A stretch of DNA of 64,000 bases from Sediminihabitans luteus (GCF_002797595.1 NZ_PGFE01000002.1:540337-604336); one strand, 5' to 3'. Positions 1 through 13,326 are shown, counted from the stretch's first letter. Made by a program: numbers and translations. Notes: a model not told the origin generated them from the sequence alone.

Positions 1-1
1 C

Positions 2-916
2 ATGGCCGACTCGGCCGCGCAGGTGCGCGTCTTCTCGGACGACGGCAAGTGCGTGCACGACCCGATCCTCATGCGCCGCGCGCTCGAGTACGTCAAGGCG
101 TTCGACGGCGTGGTCGCGCAGCACGCGCAGGAGCCCCGCCTGACCGAGGGCGCGCAGATGAACGAGGGCGTCGTCTCGGCCGAGATCGGCCTGGCGGGCT
201 GGCCCGCGGTCGCCGAGGAGGCGATCATCGCGCGCGACGTGCTGCTCGCCGAGCACGTCGGCTCGCGCCTGCACGTGTGCCACCTGTCGACCGCCGGGTC
301 GGTCGAGATCGTGCGCTGGGCCAAGGGGCGCGGCATCGACGTGACCGCCGAGGTCACCCCGCACCACCTGATCCTCACGGACGAGCTCGCGCGCGACTAC
401 GACCCGACGTTCAAGGTCAACCCGCCGCTGCGGACCGCCGCCGACGTCGAGGCCGTGCGCGCGGGGCTCGCGGACGGCACGATCGACATCGTCGCGACCG
501 ACCACGCGCCGCACACGCGCGAGGACAAGGACTGCGAGTGGGCTGCGGCCGCGTTCGGCATGACGGGCCTCGAGACCGCGCTGAGCGTCGTCCAGCAGAC
601 CATGGTCGACACGGGCCGCATGTCCTGGGCCGACGTCGCCCGGGTCATGTCGAGCGCGCCCGCGCGCATCGGTCGCGTCGACGTCGGCCCGCAGGCGCAG
701 GGACGCCCGATCGCCGAGGGCGAGCCTGCCAACCTCGTGCTGGTCGACCCGGCCGCGACACGCGTCGTCGACGGCGCCCAGCAGGCGACCGCGAGCGGCA
801 ACACGCCGTTCCGGGGGCGCGAGCTGCCCGGGCGCGTGGTCGCGACGTTCCTGCGCGGTCGCGCGACCGTGCTCGACGGCGCGACCGTCGAGACCGCCGC
901 GGAGGTGACCGCGTGA
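2..916 (+). CDS. pyrC: Dihydroorotase, 5'-truncated by window edge
   Basis: Zinc amidohydrolase that cyclises carbamoyl-aspartate to dihydroorotate, step three of pyrimidine synthesis. The window opens inside the gene; the amino-terminal part with the first HxH metal pair is missing, and the 304 residues visible are roughly the last 70% of a usual 430-residue PyrC. The ATG at base 2 is just the first in-frame codon seen, not a proposed start. Family marks are CHLSTAGS (residues 93-100), TPHH (119-122) and TDHAPH (166-171), the last holding the catalytic aspartate. It overlaps the next gene by four bases (GTGA) and belongs to the pyrC-carA-carB-pyrF operon. Identification is firm from both sequence and context. 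Confidence 0.96.
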   Translation: MADSAAQVRVFSDDGKCVHDPILMRRALEYVKAFDGVVAQHAQEPRLTEGAQMNEGVVSAEIGLAGWPAVAEEAIIARDVLLAEHVGSRLHVCHLSTAGSVEIVRWAKGRGIDVTAEVTPHHLILTDELARDYDPTFKVNPPLRTAADVEAVRAGLADGTIDIVATDHAPHTREDKDCEWAAAAFGMTGLETALSVVQQTMVDTGRMSWADVARVMSSAPARIGRVDVGPQAQGRPIAEGEPANLVLVDPAATRVVDGAQQATASGNTPFRGRELPGRVVATFLRGRATVLDGATVETAAEVTA

Positions 917-1461
917 ACCTGCCCATGCCCGTGGCCGTCGGGATCTGGATCGTGCTCGGCCTCCTGCTCCTGCTCGTGATCTGGCGCGGCCTGCGCTCGT
1001 TGCGCGGGCGCGGCGCCGACGTCGTGCCCGCGCTGCCCGCCGTGCCCGAGCCCCTCGGGGCCGCGACGTTCGGCCCGGTCGAGGCGACGTACGTCTCCAC
1101 GACGCTGCACGGGGACTGGCTCGCCCGCGTCGGCGCGCACGGCCTGGGCGACCGGGCGGGCGCGAGCGTGAGCGTGCACCCCGAGGGGGTGCTCGTCGAG
1201 CGCACCGGCGCCCCGACGCTGTTCGTCCCGGCCGAGCGGCTGCAGGACGCGGGGACGACCGCCGGTATGGCCGGCAAGTACGTCGGCGGCGAGGGCATCG
1301 CCGTCATGACCTGGGCCGAGGGAGCGGGGGAGGCCGACGGCCGTCCCGCGACCCTGCTCGACACCGGGCTGCGGACCCGACGCTCCGCGGACCGCACCGC
1401 GCTGCTGGACGCGATCCGCGCGCTCGTCCGACCGACCGACCACGGGGAGGAACCCGCGTGA
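913..1461 (+). CDS. PH-like membrane-anchored protein of the pyr operon
   Basis: A 182-residue protein starting at a GTG that overlaps the pyrC stop. One amino-terminal membrane helix (residues about 7-23, [13 protein letters not shown]) is followed by a basic stretch and a mostly beta-rich soluble domain of the bacterial PH-like type. A protein of this kind sits between pyrC and carA in many actinobacteria, so its place in the operon is typical; its biochemical role is not known. The 4-base overlaps with both neighbours indicate translational coupling with pyrC and carA. Cytoplasmic location of the soluble domain is inferred from the positive charges after the helix (RGLRSLRGR). The family assignment is from overall resemblance and context. 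Confidence 0.75.
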   Translation: MNLPMPVAVGIWIVLGLLLLLVIWRGLRSLRGRGADVVPALPAVPEPLGAATFGPVEATYVSTTLHGDWLARVGAHGLGDRAGASVSVHPEGVLVERTGAPTLFVPAERLQDAGTTAGMAGKYVGGEGIAVMTWAEGAGEADGRPATLLDTGLRTRRSADRTALLDAIRALVRPTDHGEEPA

Positions 1462-2676
1462 CCACCGACCAGACCCTGGACCGGCCCGCTGAGCAGGCCG
1501 CCGACGACACCGCCGTGCTGGTGCTCGAGGACGGTCGCACCGCGACCGGCCGCGCGTACGGCGCCCGCGGCACCACGGTCGGCGAGATCGTCTTCAACAC
1601 CGGCATGACCGGCTACCAGGAGACGCTCACCGACCCGTCGTACCACCGCCAGATCGTCGTGATGACCGCGCCGCACATCGGCAACACGGGCGTCAACGAC
1701 GAGGACCCGGAGTCGACCCGCATCTGGGTCAGCGGCTACGTGGTGCGCGACCCCGCCCGCCGTGCGTCGAACTGGCGCTCGGAGCGCTCGCTCGACGACG
1801 AGCTCGTCGCGCAGGGCGTCGTGGGCATCAGCGACATCGACACGCGCGCCCTGACGCGGCACCTGCGCGAGCTCGGCACCATGCGCGGCGGGATCTTCTC
1901 GGGCGACGCGCTCTGGGCCGACGGCCGCCGCCGCTCGGTCGAGGAGCTGCGCGCGGAGGTCGCCGCGGCCCCGCAGATGGCCGGCGCCGACCTCGCCAAG
2001 GAGGTCAGCACGACCGAGGCGTACACGGTCGAGCCCGTGGGCGTCGACGGCGGCGACGCCCCGGCGCTCGTCGGGACGGTCGTGGCGGTCGACCTGGGCA
2101 TCAAGTCCATGACGCCGCAGCGGCTCGCCGAGCGCGGCCTGCGCGTGCACGTCGTGCCGAGCACAGCGACGATCGACGAGATCGTCGCGCTCGCGCCCGA
2201 CGGGGTGTTCTTCTCCAACGGCCCGGGCGACCCGGGCGCCGCGACCGTCGAGGTCGAGCTGCTGCGCGAGGTCCTCGACCGCCGCATCCCGTACTTCGGC
2301 ATCTGCTTCGGCAACCAGATCCTCGGGCGCGCGCTGGGCTACGGCACGTACAAGCTCGGCTACGGCCACCGCGGGATCAACCAGCCCGTCATGGACCGGC
2401 GCACGCGCAAGGTCGAGGTCACGGCGCACAACCACGGGTTCGCCGTGGACGCGCCCCTCGACGGCGAGTCGACGGCCCCGCACGACGGCGGCCGGTACGG
2501 CCGCGTCGTGGTCTCGCACGTCGGGCTCAACGACCAGGTCGTCGAGGGGCTCGAGTGCCTCGACCTCCCGGCGTTCTCCGTCCAGTACCACCCGGAGGCC
2601 GCGGCCGGCCCGCACGACGCCTCCTACCTCTTCGACCGCTTCATCGAGCTCATGACGAGCCAGAAGGAGACCCTCG

Positions 2677-2693
<17 letters not shown>
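1458..2693 (+). CDS. carA: Carbamoyl-phosphate synthase small subunit
   Basis: Glutaminase subunit that releases ammonia from glutamine and channels it to CarB for carbamoyl phosphate, feeding pyrimidines and arginine. The 411-residue length is a little longer than usual because of a 20-residue polar amino-terminal tail. The small-subunit amino domain carries [16 protein letters not shown] (near residue 48); the class I glutamine amidotransferase half carries GPGDPG, the nucleophile cysteine in GICFGNQ and the histidine/glutamate pair in [12 protein letters not shown]. The start GTG at 1458 overlaps the preceding stop by four bases. The 3' end overlaps the carB start by 17 bases, as expected for two subunits made in equal amounts. 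Confidence 0.98.
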
Positions 2694-5990
<3,297 letters not shown>

Positions 5991-5994
<4 letters not shown>

Positions 5995-6866
5995 GCGTGG
6001 ACCCGACGACCGGCGGGGCCCGGGCGCCCTTCGGGGAGCGGCTCGCCGCGGCCATGGACGAGCACGGCCCGTTGTGCGTGGGCATCGACCCGCACCCCGG
6101 CCTGCTCTCGGCCTGGGGCCTGGCGGACGACGCGACCGGGCTGCGCGAGTTCGCGCTGCGGGTCGTCGACGCGGTCGGGGGACGCGTCGCGGCGCTCAAG
6201 CCGCAGGCCGCGCTGTTCGAGCGGCACGGGTCGCGAGGCCTCGCGGTGCTCGAGGACGTGATCGCCGCGGGCCGCGCGGCGGGCACGCCCGTGATCGTCG
6301 ACGCCAAGCGCGGTGACATCGGCTCGACGATGGAGGGCTATGCCGACGCGTTCCTGCGCGACGGCTCGCCGCTCGCGGGCGACGCCCTCACGGTGTCGCC
6401 GTACCTGGGCTTCGGGTCGCTCCGGCCGGCGATCGAGGCCGCGCTCGCCTCGGGCCGCGGAGTGTTCGTGCTGTGCCTGACCTCCAACACGGAGGGCGAG
6501 CAGGTGCAGCACGCGCGCGACGAGGACGGCGTCTCGGTCGCCGCCCGCATCGCGTCGGAGGCCGCGCTGCTCAACCACGGCGTCGACCCGCTCGGCTCGG
6601 TCGGTCTCGTCGTCGGCGCGACCATCGGTGGCGCCGCGGCGTCGACCGGCACCGACCTGACGGCCGTCAACGGGCCGCTGCTCGCGCCCGGCGTGGGTGC
6701 GCAGGGCGCCGGTGCGGCCGAGCTCGCGCAGGTCTTCGGTGCTGCGCGACGCCAGGTGCTCGCTTCCTCGTCGCGCGGCGTGCTCGCCGCCGGCCCCGAC
6801 GCGGGTGCGCTGCGTGCCGCGGCCGCGGCGGCGTCGTCCGACGTGCGGGCGGCACTGCGCGGCTGA
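5991..6866 (+). CDS. pyrF: Orotidine 5'-phosphate decarboxylase
   Basis: Last step of UMP synthesis, decarboxylating OMP. The 291-residue protein has the actinobacterial (type 2) form: CVGIDPHP near residue 26 and the catalytic loop [15 protein letters not shown] near residue 104, with the Asp-x-Lys-x-x-Asp catalytic array. The ATG overlaps the carB TGA (ATGA), and it ends the pyr operon, being followed 21 bases later by a strong hairpin. A longer upstream open frame exists but would run antisense-in-frame through carB and is rejected as the start. Confidence 0.97.
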
Positions 6867-6887
6867 GCGCGCGAGTCCCGGCACCAC

Positions 6888-6927
6888 CACGACGGCCCCC
6901 CGACCACCCGGTCGGGGGGCCGTCGTG
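6888..6927 (+). terminator. Rho-independent-like terminator after pyrF
   Basis: Perfect 18-base-pair stem (6888-6905 with 6910-6927) closed by a 4-base loop, very GC-rich, with no strong T-run. It separates the pyr operon from the mihF promoter. Confidence 0.85.
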
Positions 6928-7051
6928 CACGTCTGACCAGGACCGACACGCGCGGCGCGCCGCCGTTGTCGTTGCCGACCTCCCGGGTGCTCGCTAGGTT
7001 CGAGGGACGACGGCGGGCCGCTGCCCGTCGGGTGCGTGCACATCTGACCAG
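6924..7051 (+). repeat. Pair of 17-base direct repeats flanking the mihF promoter
   Basis: The sequence CGTGCACGTCTGACCAG at 6924-6940 recurs with one change (A for G) at 7035-7051, 111 bases apart. The copies lie about 30 bases upstream of the -35 and about 35 bases downstream of the -10 of the predicted mihF promoter, the first running into the preceding terminator stem. They could be operator pairs or a small duplication; no binding protein can be named from sequence. Confidence 0.5.
6972..7000 (+). promoter_or_regulatory. Housekeeping sigma promoter for mihF
   Basis: TTGCCG (6972-6977), 17-base spacer, TAGGTT (6995-7000). It predicts a 5' untranslated region of about 60 bases before the GTG at 7069, unlike the leaderless promoters elsewhere in the window. 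Confidence 0.6.
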
Positions 7052-7068
7052 ACGAGAAGGTGACTTGC

Positions 7069-7380
7069 GTGGCACTTCCCCAGCTGACCCCGGAACAACG
7101 CGCCGCAGCGCTCGAGAAGGCCGCCGAGGCGCGACGTGCGCGCGCGGAGGTCAAGAACCGACTGAAGTACTCGCAGGGATCGTTGGCCGAGGTCATCGAG
7201 CAGGGGCACTCCGACGAGGTCATCGGCAAGCTCAAGGTCTCGGCGCTGCTCGAGTCGCTGCCGGGCGTCGGCAAGGTCAAGGCGCGTGCGATCATGGAGG
7301 AGATCGGGATCGCCGAGACACGCCGCGTCCGCGGGCTGGGTCCGCACCAGTCCGCTGCGCTCATCGAGAGGTTTGGCTGA
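7069..7380 (+). CDS. mihF: Actinobacterial integration host factor (mIHF)
   Basis: Essential-type nucleoid DNA-binding protein of actinobacteria, unrelated in fold to enteric IHF. The 103-residue protein starts at a GTG giving [19 protein letters not shown], the family's usual amino terminus, with GAGAAGG upstream; a start nine bases earlier would add only VTC. The helix-two-turn-helix core is visible in [18 protein letters not shown] (residues about 55-72), including the helix-hairpin-helix-like LPGVGK DNA contact, followed by [17 protein letters not shown]. It sits directly before gmk, as in Mycobacterium and Streptomyces, overlapping that gene by 8 bases if the TTG start is used. Confidence 0.96.
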   Translation: MALPQLTPEQRAAALEKAAEARRARAEVKNRLKYSQGSLAEVIEQGHSDEVIGKLKVSALLESLPGVGKVKARAIMEEIGIAETRRVRGLGPHQSAALIERFG

Positions 7381-8011
7381 CATTTCTGCTTCACCCGCCG
7401 TGCCGCAGCCCGCTGCCGCCGACAACGGTCCTGCCCGCCTGACGGTCCTCGCCGGACCGACCGCCGTCGGGAAGGGCACGGTGTCGGCCGACATCCGGGC
7501 CCGGTACCCGGACGTGTGGCTCTCGGTCTCCGCGACCACGCGGTCCGCGCGGCCCGGGGAGGTCGACGGCGTGCACTACCACTTCGTCCCGACGCACGAG
7601 TTCGACCGCATGGTCGCGGACGGCGAGATGCTCGAGTCGGCGGTGGTGCACGGGATGAACCGGTACGGCACGCCGCGCGGCCCGGTCGAGGAGAAGCTCG
7701 CCGCGGGCGTCCCGGCGCTGCTCGAGATCGACCTCCAGGGTGCGCGTCAGGTCCGCGAGGCGATGCCCGAGGCGCGGTTCGTGTTCCTCGCCCCGCCGAG
7801 CTGGGACGAGCTCGTGCGCCGGCTCGTGGGCCGTGGCACCGAGGACGCCGAGGAGCGCGAGCGTCGCCTCGCGACCGCGCGCGTCGAGATGGCGGCGGCG
7901 AGCGAGTTCGACCACGTCATCGTCAACGACGAGGTCCACCGCGCGGCCGACGAGCTCGTCTCCGTCATGGGGATCGAGCGCGTCCCCGCCGGATTGGACA
8001 CGCACGACTAG
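7373..8011 (+). CDS. gmk: Guanylate kinase
   Basis: Phosphorylates GMP to GDP with ATP, linking purine salvage to GTP and (p)ppGpp pools. The P-loop is [11 protein letters not shown] (near residue 27), with the GMP-binding [19 protein letters not shown] and [13 protein letters not shown] further on. The start is uncertain: the TTG at 7373 overlaps the mihF stop and has GAGAGG very close; a GTG at 7400 would remove nine residues but has no clear ribosome site. Either leaves the kinase core whole. Length (212 residues) fits the family. Confidence 0.95.
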   Translation: MADISASPAVPQPAAADNGPARLTVLAGPTAVGKGTVSADIRARYPDVWLSVSATTRSARPGEVDGVHYHFVPTHEFDRMVADGEMLESAVVHGMNRYGTPRGPVEEKLAAGVPALLEIDLQGARQVREAMPEARFVFLAPPSWDELVRRLVGRGTEDAEERERRLATARVEMAAASEFDHVIVNDEVHRAADELVSVMGIERVPAGLDTHD

Positions 8012-8014
8012 AAT
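8009..8014 (+). promoter_or_regulatory. Possible -10 element for rpoZ
   Basis: TAGAAT directly after the gmk stop, about 110 bases before the rpoZ start. No convincing -35 at proper spacing was found, so this is tentative; rpoZ may also be read through from gmk. Confidence 0.35.
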
Positions 8015-8123
8015 TGTCCGTGGCGCGCTCGTGCGTGCCACGCGGCCGCGGGGCGACCCGCGCACCCCGGGCGCCCGCGACGGCGCCCGCAGCCCATCAG
8101 ATCCCGAACGACGGAGCGAACCT

Positions 8124-8405
8124 GTGTCCGGAACCATCGCAGCACCCGAGGGCATCACCGACCCGCCCATCGACCAGCTCCTCGAGCGCGTCGACTCGAA
8201 GTACGCCCTCGTCGTCTACGCGTCCAAGCGTGCGCGCCAGATCAACGCCTACTACTCGCAGCTCAACGAGGGCCTCCTGGAGAACGTGGGCCCGCTCGTC
8301 GAGACCCGCAACCAGGAGAAGCCGCTGTCGATCGCGATGCGCGAGATCGACAAGGGCCTGCTGACGATCTCCGCCAGCGCCGACGCGGACTCCGCCGAGG
8401 CCTGA
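8124..8405 (+). CDS. rpoZ: RNA polymerase omega subunit
   Basis: Small subunit that helps assemble beta prime into RNA polymerase. The 93-residue protein begins at a GTG with GGAG eight bases upstream. The conserved core is [20 protein letters not shown] (residues about 19-38) followed by [10 protein letters not shown], typical of actinobacterial omega. It follows gmk and precedes coaBC, the order common across actinobacteria. Confidence 0.97.
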   Translation: MSGTIAAPEGITDPPIDQLLERVDSKYALVVYASKRARQINAYYSQLNEGLLENVGPLVETRNQEKPLSIAMREIDKGLLTISASADADSAEA

Positions 8406-8413
8406 GCTCCCGC

Positions 8414-9640
8414 ATGAGGATCCTGCTCGGCGTCAGCGGGGGAGTCGCCGCCTACAAGGCCGTGCTCCTGCTGCGTCTCCTGCGCGAGCAGGGTCATCGG
8501 GTGCGTGTGCTGCCCACGGCGTCCGCGCTGCGGTTCGTGGGCGCACCCACCTGGGAGGCGCTCTCGGGCGAGCCCGCGACCGCCGAGGTGTTCGAGGACG
8601 TCCCGCACGTGCCGCACGTCGCGCTCGGCCAGGAGGCCGACCTGGTGGTGGTCGCGCCGGCGACCGCGGACCTGCTGGCCCGCGCGGCGTCCGGTCGTGC
8701 CGACGACCTGCTGACGTCGGCGCTGCTGACGGCGCGCTGCCCCGTGGTCATGGCCCCGGCGATGCACACCGAGATGTGGGAGCACCCCGCGACCGTCGCC
8801 AACGTGGCGACGCTGCGCTCGCGTGGCGTCCACGTGATCGAGCCGGCCTCTGGCCGGCTGACCGGCTCCGACACCGGGCCCGGGCGCCTTCCTGAGCCCG
8901 AGGAGATCGCGGCGACCGCGCTCGAGGTCGCCCGCGGCGTCCGCGGCCAGGACCGGGAGCAGGACCTCGCCGGACGGCGCGTCGTGGTCTCCGCCGGCGG
9001 GACGCGCGAGCCGCTCGACCCGGTCCGGTTCCTGGGCAACCGGTCGTCGGGCCGCCAGGGTGCCGAGATCGCCGCGGCGGCCGCCGCGCGGGGCGCGCAC
9101 GTGACTCTCGTCGCCGCCAACGTGAGCGTGCCCGTCGACCCCGCGGTCGCGGACGTCGTCGCGGTCGAGACCACCGCGGAGCTGCGCGACGCGGTGCGCG
9201 ACGCCGCCCGCACGGCCGACGTCGTGGTCATGGCGGCCGCGGTCGCGGACTTCCGGCCCGCCGCGGTCGCCGGGACCAAGATCAAGAAGACCGCGGGCGC
9301 CCCTGCGGCGATCGAGCTCGTCGAGAACCCGGACGTGCTGGCCGAGCTGGCCCGGGACCGGCTGCGTGCCGGTCAGGTCGTGGTCGGCTTCGCGGCCGAG
9401 ACCGGTGACGCGACGGGCGACGTGCTCGCGCACGGTCGGGCCAAGGCACGCCGCAAGGGCGCGGACCTGCTCGCGGTCAACGAGGTCGGCGACGGCGTCG
9501 GCTTCGGCGTGGCGGACAACCACGTGACGCTGGTCGACGCCGAGGGGCGCACGGTGCACGAGGTCGGCGGGACCAAGCGGGCGGTGGCCGACGGGCTGTG
9601 GGACGCGGTCGTGCCGCTCCTGGGTGCCGCCGACGCCTGA
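8414..9640 (+). CDS. coaBC: Bifunctional CoaB/CoaC (Dfp)
   Basis: Couples phosphopantothenate to cysteine (CoaB) and decarboxylates the product (CoaC) to 4'-phosphopantetheine for coenzyme A. The 408 residues split as expected: an FMN-binding decarboxylase with LGVSGGVAAYKA at the amino end and PAMHTEMWEHP near residue 116, and the CTP-dependent ligase with FLGNRSSGRQGAEIA near residue 206, MAAAVADFRP, and KIKK (about 290). The ATG at 8414 lies 8 bases after rpoZ, so the two are probably co-transcribed. Confidence 0.97.
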   Translation: MRILLGVSGGVAAYKAVLLLRLLREQGHRVRVLPTASALRFVGAPTWEALSGEPATAEVFEDVPHVPHVALGQEADLVVVAPATADLLARAASGRADDLLTSALLTARCPVVMAPAMHTEMWEHPATVANVATLRSRGVHVIEPASGRLTGSDTGPGRLPEPEEIAATALEVARGVRGQDREQDLAGRRVVVSAGGTREPLDPVRFLGNRSSGRQGAEIAAAAAARGAHVTLVAANVSVPVDPAVADVVAVETTAELRDAVRDAARTADVVVMAAAVADFRPAAVAGTKIKKTAGAPAAIELVENPDVLAELARDRLRAGQVVVGFAAETGDATGDVLAHGRAKARRKGADLLAVNEVGDGVGFGVADNHVTLVDAEGRTVHEVGGTKRAVADGLWDAVVPLLGAADA

Positions 9641-9701
9641 CGCCGGGGTGAATCCCGTCTCATCTCGCAGTGCGGATGCCGCTGCCCACCCTTCGGGACA
9701 G

Positions 9702-9707
9702 TAGGCT
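9702..9707 (+). promoter_or_regulatory. -10 element (TAGGCT) for leaderless metK mRNA
   Basis: TAGGCT ends 7 bases before the metK ATG and no Shine-Dalgarno sequence lies between, so transcription should begin at or next to the A of the start codon. Confidence 0.65.
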
Positions 9708-9714
9708 GGGGCGC

Positions 9715-10914
9715 ATGACCGATCTGCGCCTGTTCACGTCCGAGTCCGTGACCGAGGGACACCCGGACAAGGTCTGCGACCAGATCTCCGACGCGATCCT
9801 CGACGCCCTCCTCGAGCAGGACCCGCGCGCGCGCGTCGCCGTCGAGACCATGGTGACCACGGGGCTCGTGCACGTCGCGGGCGAGGTCACGACCGAGGAC
9901 GCGTACGTCGAGATCCCGCAGATCGTGCGTGACGTCGTGCGCCGCATCGGCTACACGTCGTCCGCGATCGGGTTCGACGGCGACTCGTGCGGCGTGTCGG
10001 TGTCGATCGGGCAGCAGTCGCCCGACATCGCGCAGGGCGTCGACAAGGCGCTCGAGCAGCGCGACGACACGGGCGACCTCGACCCGCTCGACGCGCAGGG
10101 CGCGGGCGACCAGGGCCTGATGTTCGGGTACGCGTGCGACGAGACGCCGTCCCTGCTGCCGCTGCCGATCTGGATGGCGCACCGCCTGGCCGAGCGCCTC
10201 GCGCAGGTGCGCCGCGACGGCACGGTGCCCGGGCTGCGTCCCGACGGCAAGACCCAGGTCACGATCGAGTACGACGGCGACCGCGCCGTCCGCCTCGACA
10301 CCGTCGTGCTCTCGACCCAGCACGACCCCGACGTGCGCCAGGACGAGCTGCGCGACGCGATCGCCGCGCACGTCGTCGCGCCCGTGATCGAGGGCCTCGG
10401 CGTCGAGCTGCGCACCGACGACCACCGCCTGCTGGTCAACCCGACCGGCACGTTCGTCATCGGCGGCCCGCAGGGCGACGCCGGCCTCACGGGACGCAAG
10501 ATCATCGTCGACACCTACGGCGGCATGGCCCGTCACGGGGGCGGCGCGTTCTCGGGCAAGGACCCGTCGAAGGTCGACCGCTCGGCCGCGTACGCGATGC
10601 GCTGGGTCGCCAAGAACGTCGTCGCCGCGGGCCTCGCGCGCCGCTGCGAGGTCCAGGTCGCGTACGCGATCGGCAAGGCGCACCCCGTGGGGCTGTACGT
10701 CGAGACGTTCGGCACCGAGACCGTGCCCGTCGAGCGCATCACGGCCGCGATCCGCGAGGTCTTCGACCTGCGCCCCGCCGCGATCGTGCGTGACCTCGAC
10801 CTGCTGCGCCCCATCTACGCGCGCACCGCGGCCTACGGCCACTTCGGGCGCGAGCACGACGACTTCACCTGGGAGCGCACCGACCGCGCGGACGCGCTGC
10901 GCGCCGCGGTCTGA
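9715..10914 (+). CDS. metK: S-adenosylmethionine synthetase
   Basis: Makes S-adenosylmethionine from methionine and ATP. At 399 residues it has the normal length, with the amino-terminal [20 protein letters not shown], the P-loop-like [19 protein letters not shown] (near residue 277) and the loop between. The ATG at 9715 is chosen over an upstream in-frame GTG because it gives the family amino terminus ([15 protein letters not shown]) and lies 7 bases after a TAGGCT -10 box, i.e. a leaderless start. A perfect hairpin follows the gene. Confidence 0.98.
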   Translation: MTDLRLFTSESVTEGHPDKVCDQISDAILDALLEQDPRARVAVETMVTTGLVHVAGEVTTEDAYVEIPQIVRDVVRRIGYTSSAIGFDGDSCGVSVSIGQQSPDIAQGVDKALEQRDDTGDLDPLDAQGAGDQGLMFGYACDETPSLLPLPIWMAHRLAERLAQVRRDGTVPGLRPDGKTQVTIEYDGDRAVRLDTVVLSTQHDPDVRQDELRDAIAAHVVAPVIEGLGVELRTDDHRLLVNPTGTFVIGGPQGDAGLTGRKIIVDTYGGMARHGGGAFSGKDPSKVDRSAAYAMRWVAKNVVAAGLARRCEVQVAYAIGKAHPVGLYVETFGTETVPVERITAAIREVFDLRPAAIVRDLDLLRPIYARTAAYGHFGREHDDFTWERTDRADALRAAV

Positions 10915-10934
10915 CCGTGGCCGGGTCTCCCGGG

Positions 10935-10961
10935 CCACGCCGCGCGGTCCGCGCGGCGTGG
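10935..10961 (+). terminator. Hairpin terminator after metK
   Basis: Two perfect 13-base arms (10935-10947 and 10949-10961) separated by one base, GC-only, 20 bases after the metK stop. It lies ahead of priA, so either priA has its own promoter within the remaining 20 bases or it is fed by read-through. Confidence 0.7.
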
Positions 10962-10984
10962 GTGGCCCGTGCTGAGATGTCCCG

Positions 10985-13273
10985 GTGACCACCCAGCCCT
11001 CCGGCGAGCCCGGCGCCGAACCCGCGGACGCCGGCGAGCAGCTCACGCTGCTCGACCTGCCCGCCCCGACGGCGCCCGCCCCGCGTGACGCCGCGGGTGG
11101 CGTCCCCGTCGCGGCCGACCAGCCGGTCGCGCGCGTCGCCCTCCAGCTCGTCCCCGCGCACCTGGACCGGACGTTCGACTACCTCGTCCCGGCCTCGATG
11201 GCGGACGACGCGCGCCCGGGCGTGCGGGTCAAGGTGCGGTTCGGCGGGCAGGACGTCGACGGGTACGTGCTCGAAAGGGCCGCGACGACCGACCACGACG
11301 GGACCCTGCTGCCGCTGCGCCGGGTCGTCTCGCCCGAGCAGGTGCTCACGCCCGCCGTCGCGCGGCTGTGCCGCACCGTCGCCGACCACTACGCGGGCAC
11401 GCTCGCCGACGTGCTGCGCCTCGCGGTGCCGCGCCGGCACGCGCAGGCCGAGAAGGCGCACGTGGCGGCCGCAGCCGCGGGGGGCGCTGCGGCGGGGGGC
11501 ACTGCGGCGGCTGAGTCAACCGACGCAGGTACGGCAGGTGCTGCCGCGGGTGAGCACGCGGCGTCCGACACGAACGCGTCCGGCACGAGCGCGTCCGACA
11601 CGAGCGGGACTTCTCCGCCCGACGCCGGCGGGGCGGCGGCAGACCGTGCCGCGACCCTCTGGCAGCCCTACCCGAGCGGGGCGGCGTTCCTGTCGCGCGT
11701 CGCCGCGGGCGACGCGCCACGGGCCGTGTGGACGGCTCTGCCGGGGCGTTCGGGCGACGACGCGATCGAGGACTGGGCGCTGGCCCTCGCCGGGGCCGTC
11801 CGGGCTGCCGCCGTCGCGGACCGCGGCGTGATCGTCGTCCTGCCCGACGCGCGCGACGTCGCGCACCTCGCCCGGGCCCTCGACGCGACCGGGTGGTCGT
11901 GCTGGTCGGCGCGGACGCCGGGCCAGTACGTCCGGCTGGAGGCGGACGCAGGGCCGTCGCCGCGCTACCGGGCGTTCCTCGCGGCGCTGCGGGGCGACGT
12001 CCGCGTCGTGATCGGCACGCGCGCCGCCGCGTTCGCGCCCGTGGCGGACCTCGGCCTCGTCGCGGTCTGGGACGACGGCGAGTCGACGCTCGCCGAGCCG
12101 CGTGCGCCGTACCCGCACGTGCGCGAGGTGCTCGCGCTGCGCAGCGCCGCCGAGGGAGCGGCGTTCCTCCTCGGCTCGCTCTCGCGCACGGTGCAGGCGC
12201 ACGCGCTCGTGACGTCGGGCTGGGCGCGCGAGATCGTCGCGCCGCGCGAGGTCGTGCGTCGCAGCGCGCCCCGCGTGCGGGCGCTGACGTCCGTCGAGCT
12301 CGCCTCCGAGGGGGCTGCCGCGGGGGCGCGACTGCCCGAGCCTGCGTGGCGGGTGGCGCGCACCGCCCTGGGCAAAGGACCCGTGCTCGTGCAGGTGCCG
12401 CGTGCGGGCTACCTGCCCGTCGTGGCGTGCGTGCGGTGTCGTACGCCCGCGCGGTGCACGACCTGTCACGGGCCGCTCGGGCTGCGGGGCGCGCGCGAGA
12501 CGCCCCAGTGCACGTGGTGCGGCACGCTCGCCGGGGCGTGGCGGTGCGAGGAGTGCCACGCGACCGGTCTGCGGTCCGTGCGTGTGGGCGCCGAGCGGAC
12601 CGCGGAGGAGCTTGGACGGGCGTTCCCCGGCGTGCCGGTGCGCCAGTCGGGTGCGAGCGCCCCGGGCGGGGTGCTCGCGACGGTCGACGCGCGGCCCGCG
12701 CTCGTCGTCGCGACGCCCGGCGCGGAGCCCGTCGCCGTCGGCGGCTACGCCGCGGTGCTCCTGCTCGACGCCGCCTCGAGCACCGCCGCCGTGCGGCTCG
12801 CCGTCGCGCAGGAGGCCCTGCACCGGTGGCAGGTCGCGGCGAGCCTGGCCCGCACGCCGGCCGACGGCGGGCAGGTGCTGCTCGTGGGCGACGCCGCACC
12901 CGCACCGACCAACGCCCTCGTGCGTTGGGACGCGGCGGGCTTCGCCGACCGGGAGCTCACCGAACGGGCCGAGCTCGGGCTGCCGCCTGCCGTGCGGGTC
13001 GCCGCGGTCACGGGGGACCGGGACGCGGTGCGTGCGGTCGTGGCCCGCGTGCGGCTCGCGACGGACGAGACCGTGCTCGGGCCGGTCGAGGTCGAGGACG
13101 ACGCGCGTCGTGCGCGCGAGACCACCGCACCGCCGGTGCGCACCGTGGTGCGCGTGCCCGTGGCGCAGGGGCGGGCGCTCGCCCGGGAGCTGGGGGAGTC
13201 GATGGCGATCCGCAGCGCACGCCGTGAGGGTGGGTCCGTGCGGGTGCAGCTCGACCCTGCCGAGATGCTCTGA
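10985..13273 (+). CDS. priA: PriA-type primosomal protein lacking helicase motifs
   Basis: 762-residue homologue of replication-restart protein PriA. The amino-terminal DNA-binding domain (LDRTFDYLVP, near residue 62) and the central zinc region are clear, with cysteine pairs in CVRCRTPARCTTC and CTWCGTLAGAWRCEEC (about residues 482-525). The helicase part is degenerate: where a Walker A would be there is WTALPGRSGDDAIEDW, with no GKT/GKS, and the DEAH box reads VAVWDDGES. That loss is known for actinobacterial PriA-like proteins, so it probably scaffolds restart without unwinding DNA. A low-complexity Ala/Thr/Ser insert lies at about residues 158-218. The GTG start at 10985 is the first plausible codon. 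Confidence 0.9.
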   Translation: MTTQPSGEPGAEPADAGEQLTLLDLPAPTAPAPRDAAGGVPVAADQPVARVALQLVPAHLDRTFDYLVPASMADDARPGVRVKVRFGGQDVDGYVLERAATTDHDGTLLPLRRVVSPEQVLTPAVARLCRTVADHYAGTLADVLRLAVPRRHAQAEKAHVAAAAAGGAAAGGTAAAESTDAGTAGAAAGEHAASDTNASGTSASDTSGTSPPDAGGAAADRAATLWQPYPSGAAFLSRVAAGDAPRAVWTALPGRSGDDAIEDWALALAGAVRAAAVADRGVIVVLPDARDVAHLARALDATGWSCWSARTPGQYVRLEADAGPSPRYRAFLAALRGDVRVVIGTRAAAFAPVADLGLVAVWDDGESTLAEPRAPYPHVREVLALRSAAEGAAFLLGSLSRTVQAHALVTSGWAREIVAPREVVRRSAPRVRALTSVELASEGAAAGARLPEPAWRVARTALGKGPVLVQVPRAGYLPVVACVRCRTPARCTTCHGPLGLRGARETPQCTWCGTLAGAWRCEECHATGLRSVRVGAERTAEELGRAFPGVPVRQSGASAPGGVLATVDARPALVVATPGAEPVAVGGYAAVLLLDAASSTAAVRLAVAQEALHRWQVAASLARTPADGGQVLLVGDAAPAPTNALVRWDAAGFADRELTERAELGLPPAVRVAAVTGDRDAVRAVVARVRLATDETVLGPVEVEDDARRARETTAPPVRTVVRVPVAQGRALARELGESMAIRSARREGGSVRVQLDPAEML

Positions 13274-13326
13274 CGTCCGCTCCGGCGCCGACGACGCGTG
13301 CCGGGCGAGTGAGTGCGTTCCGTTGG

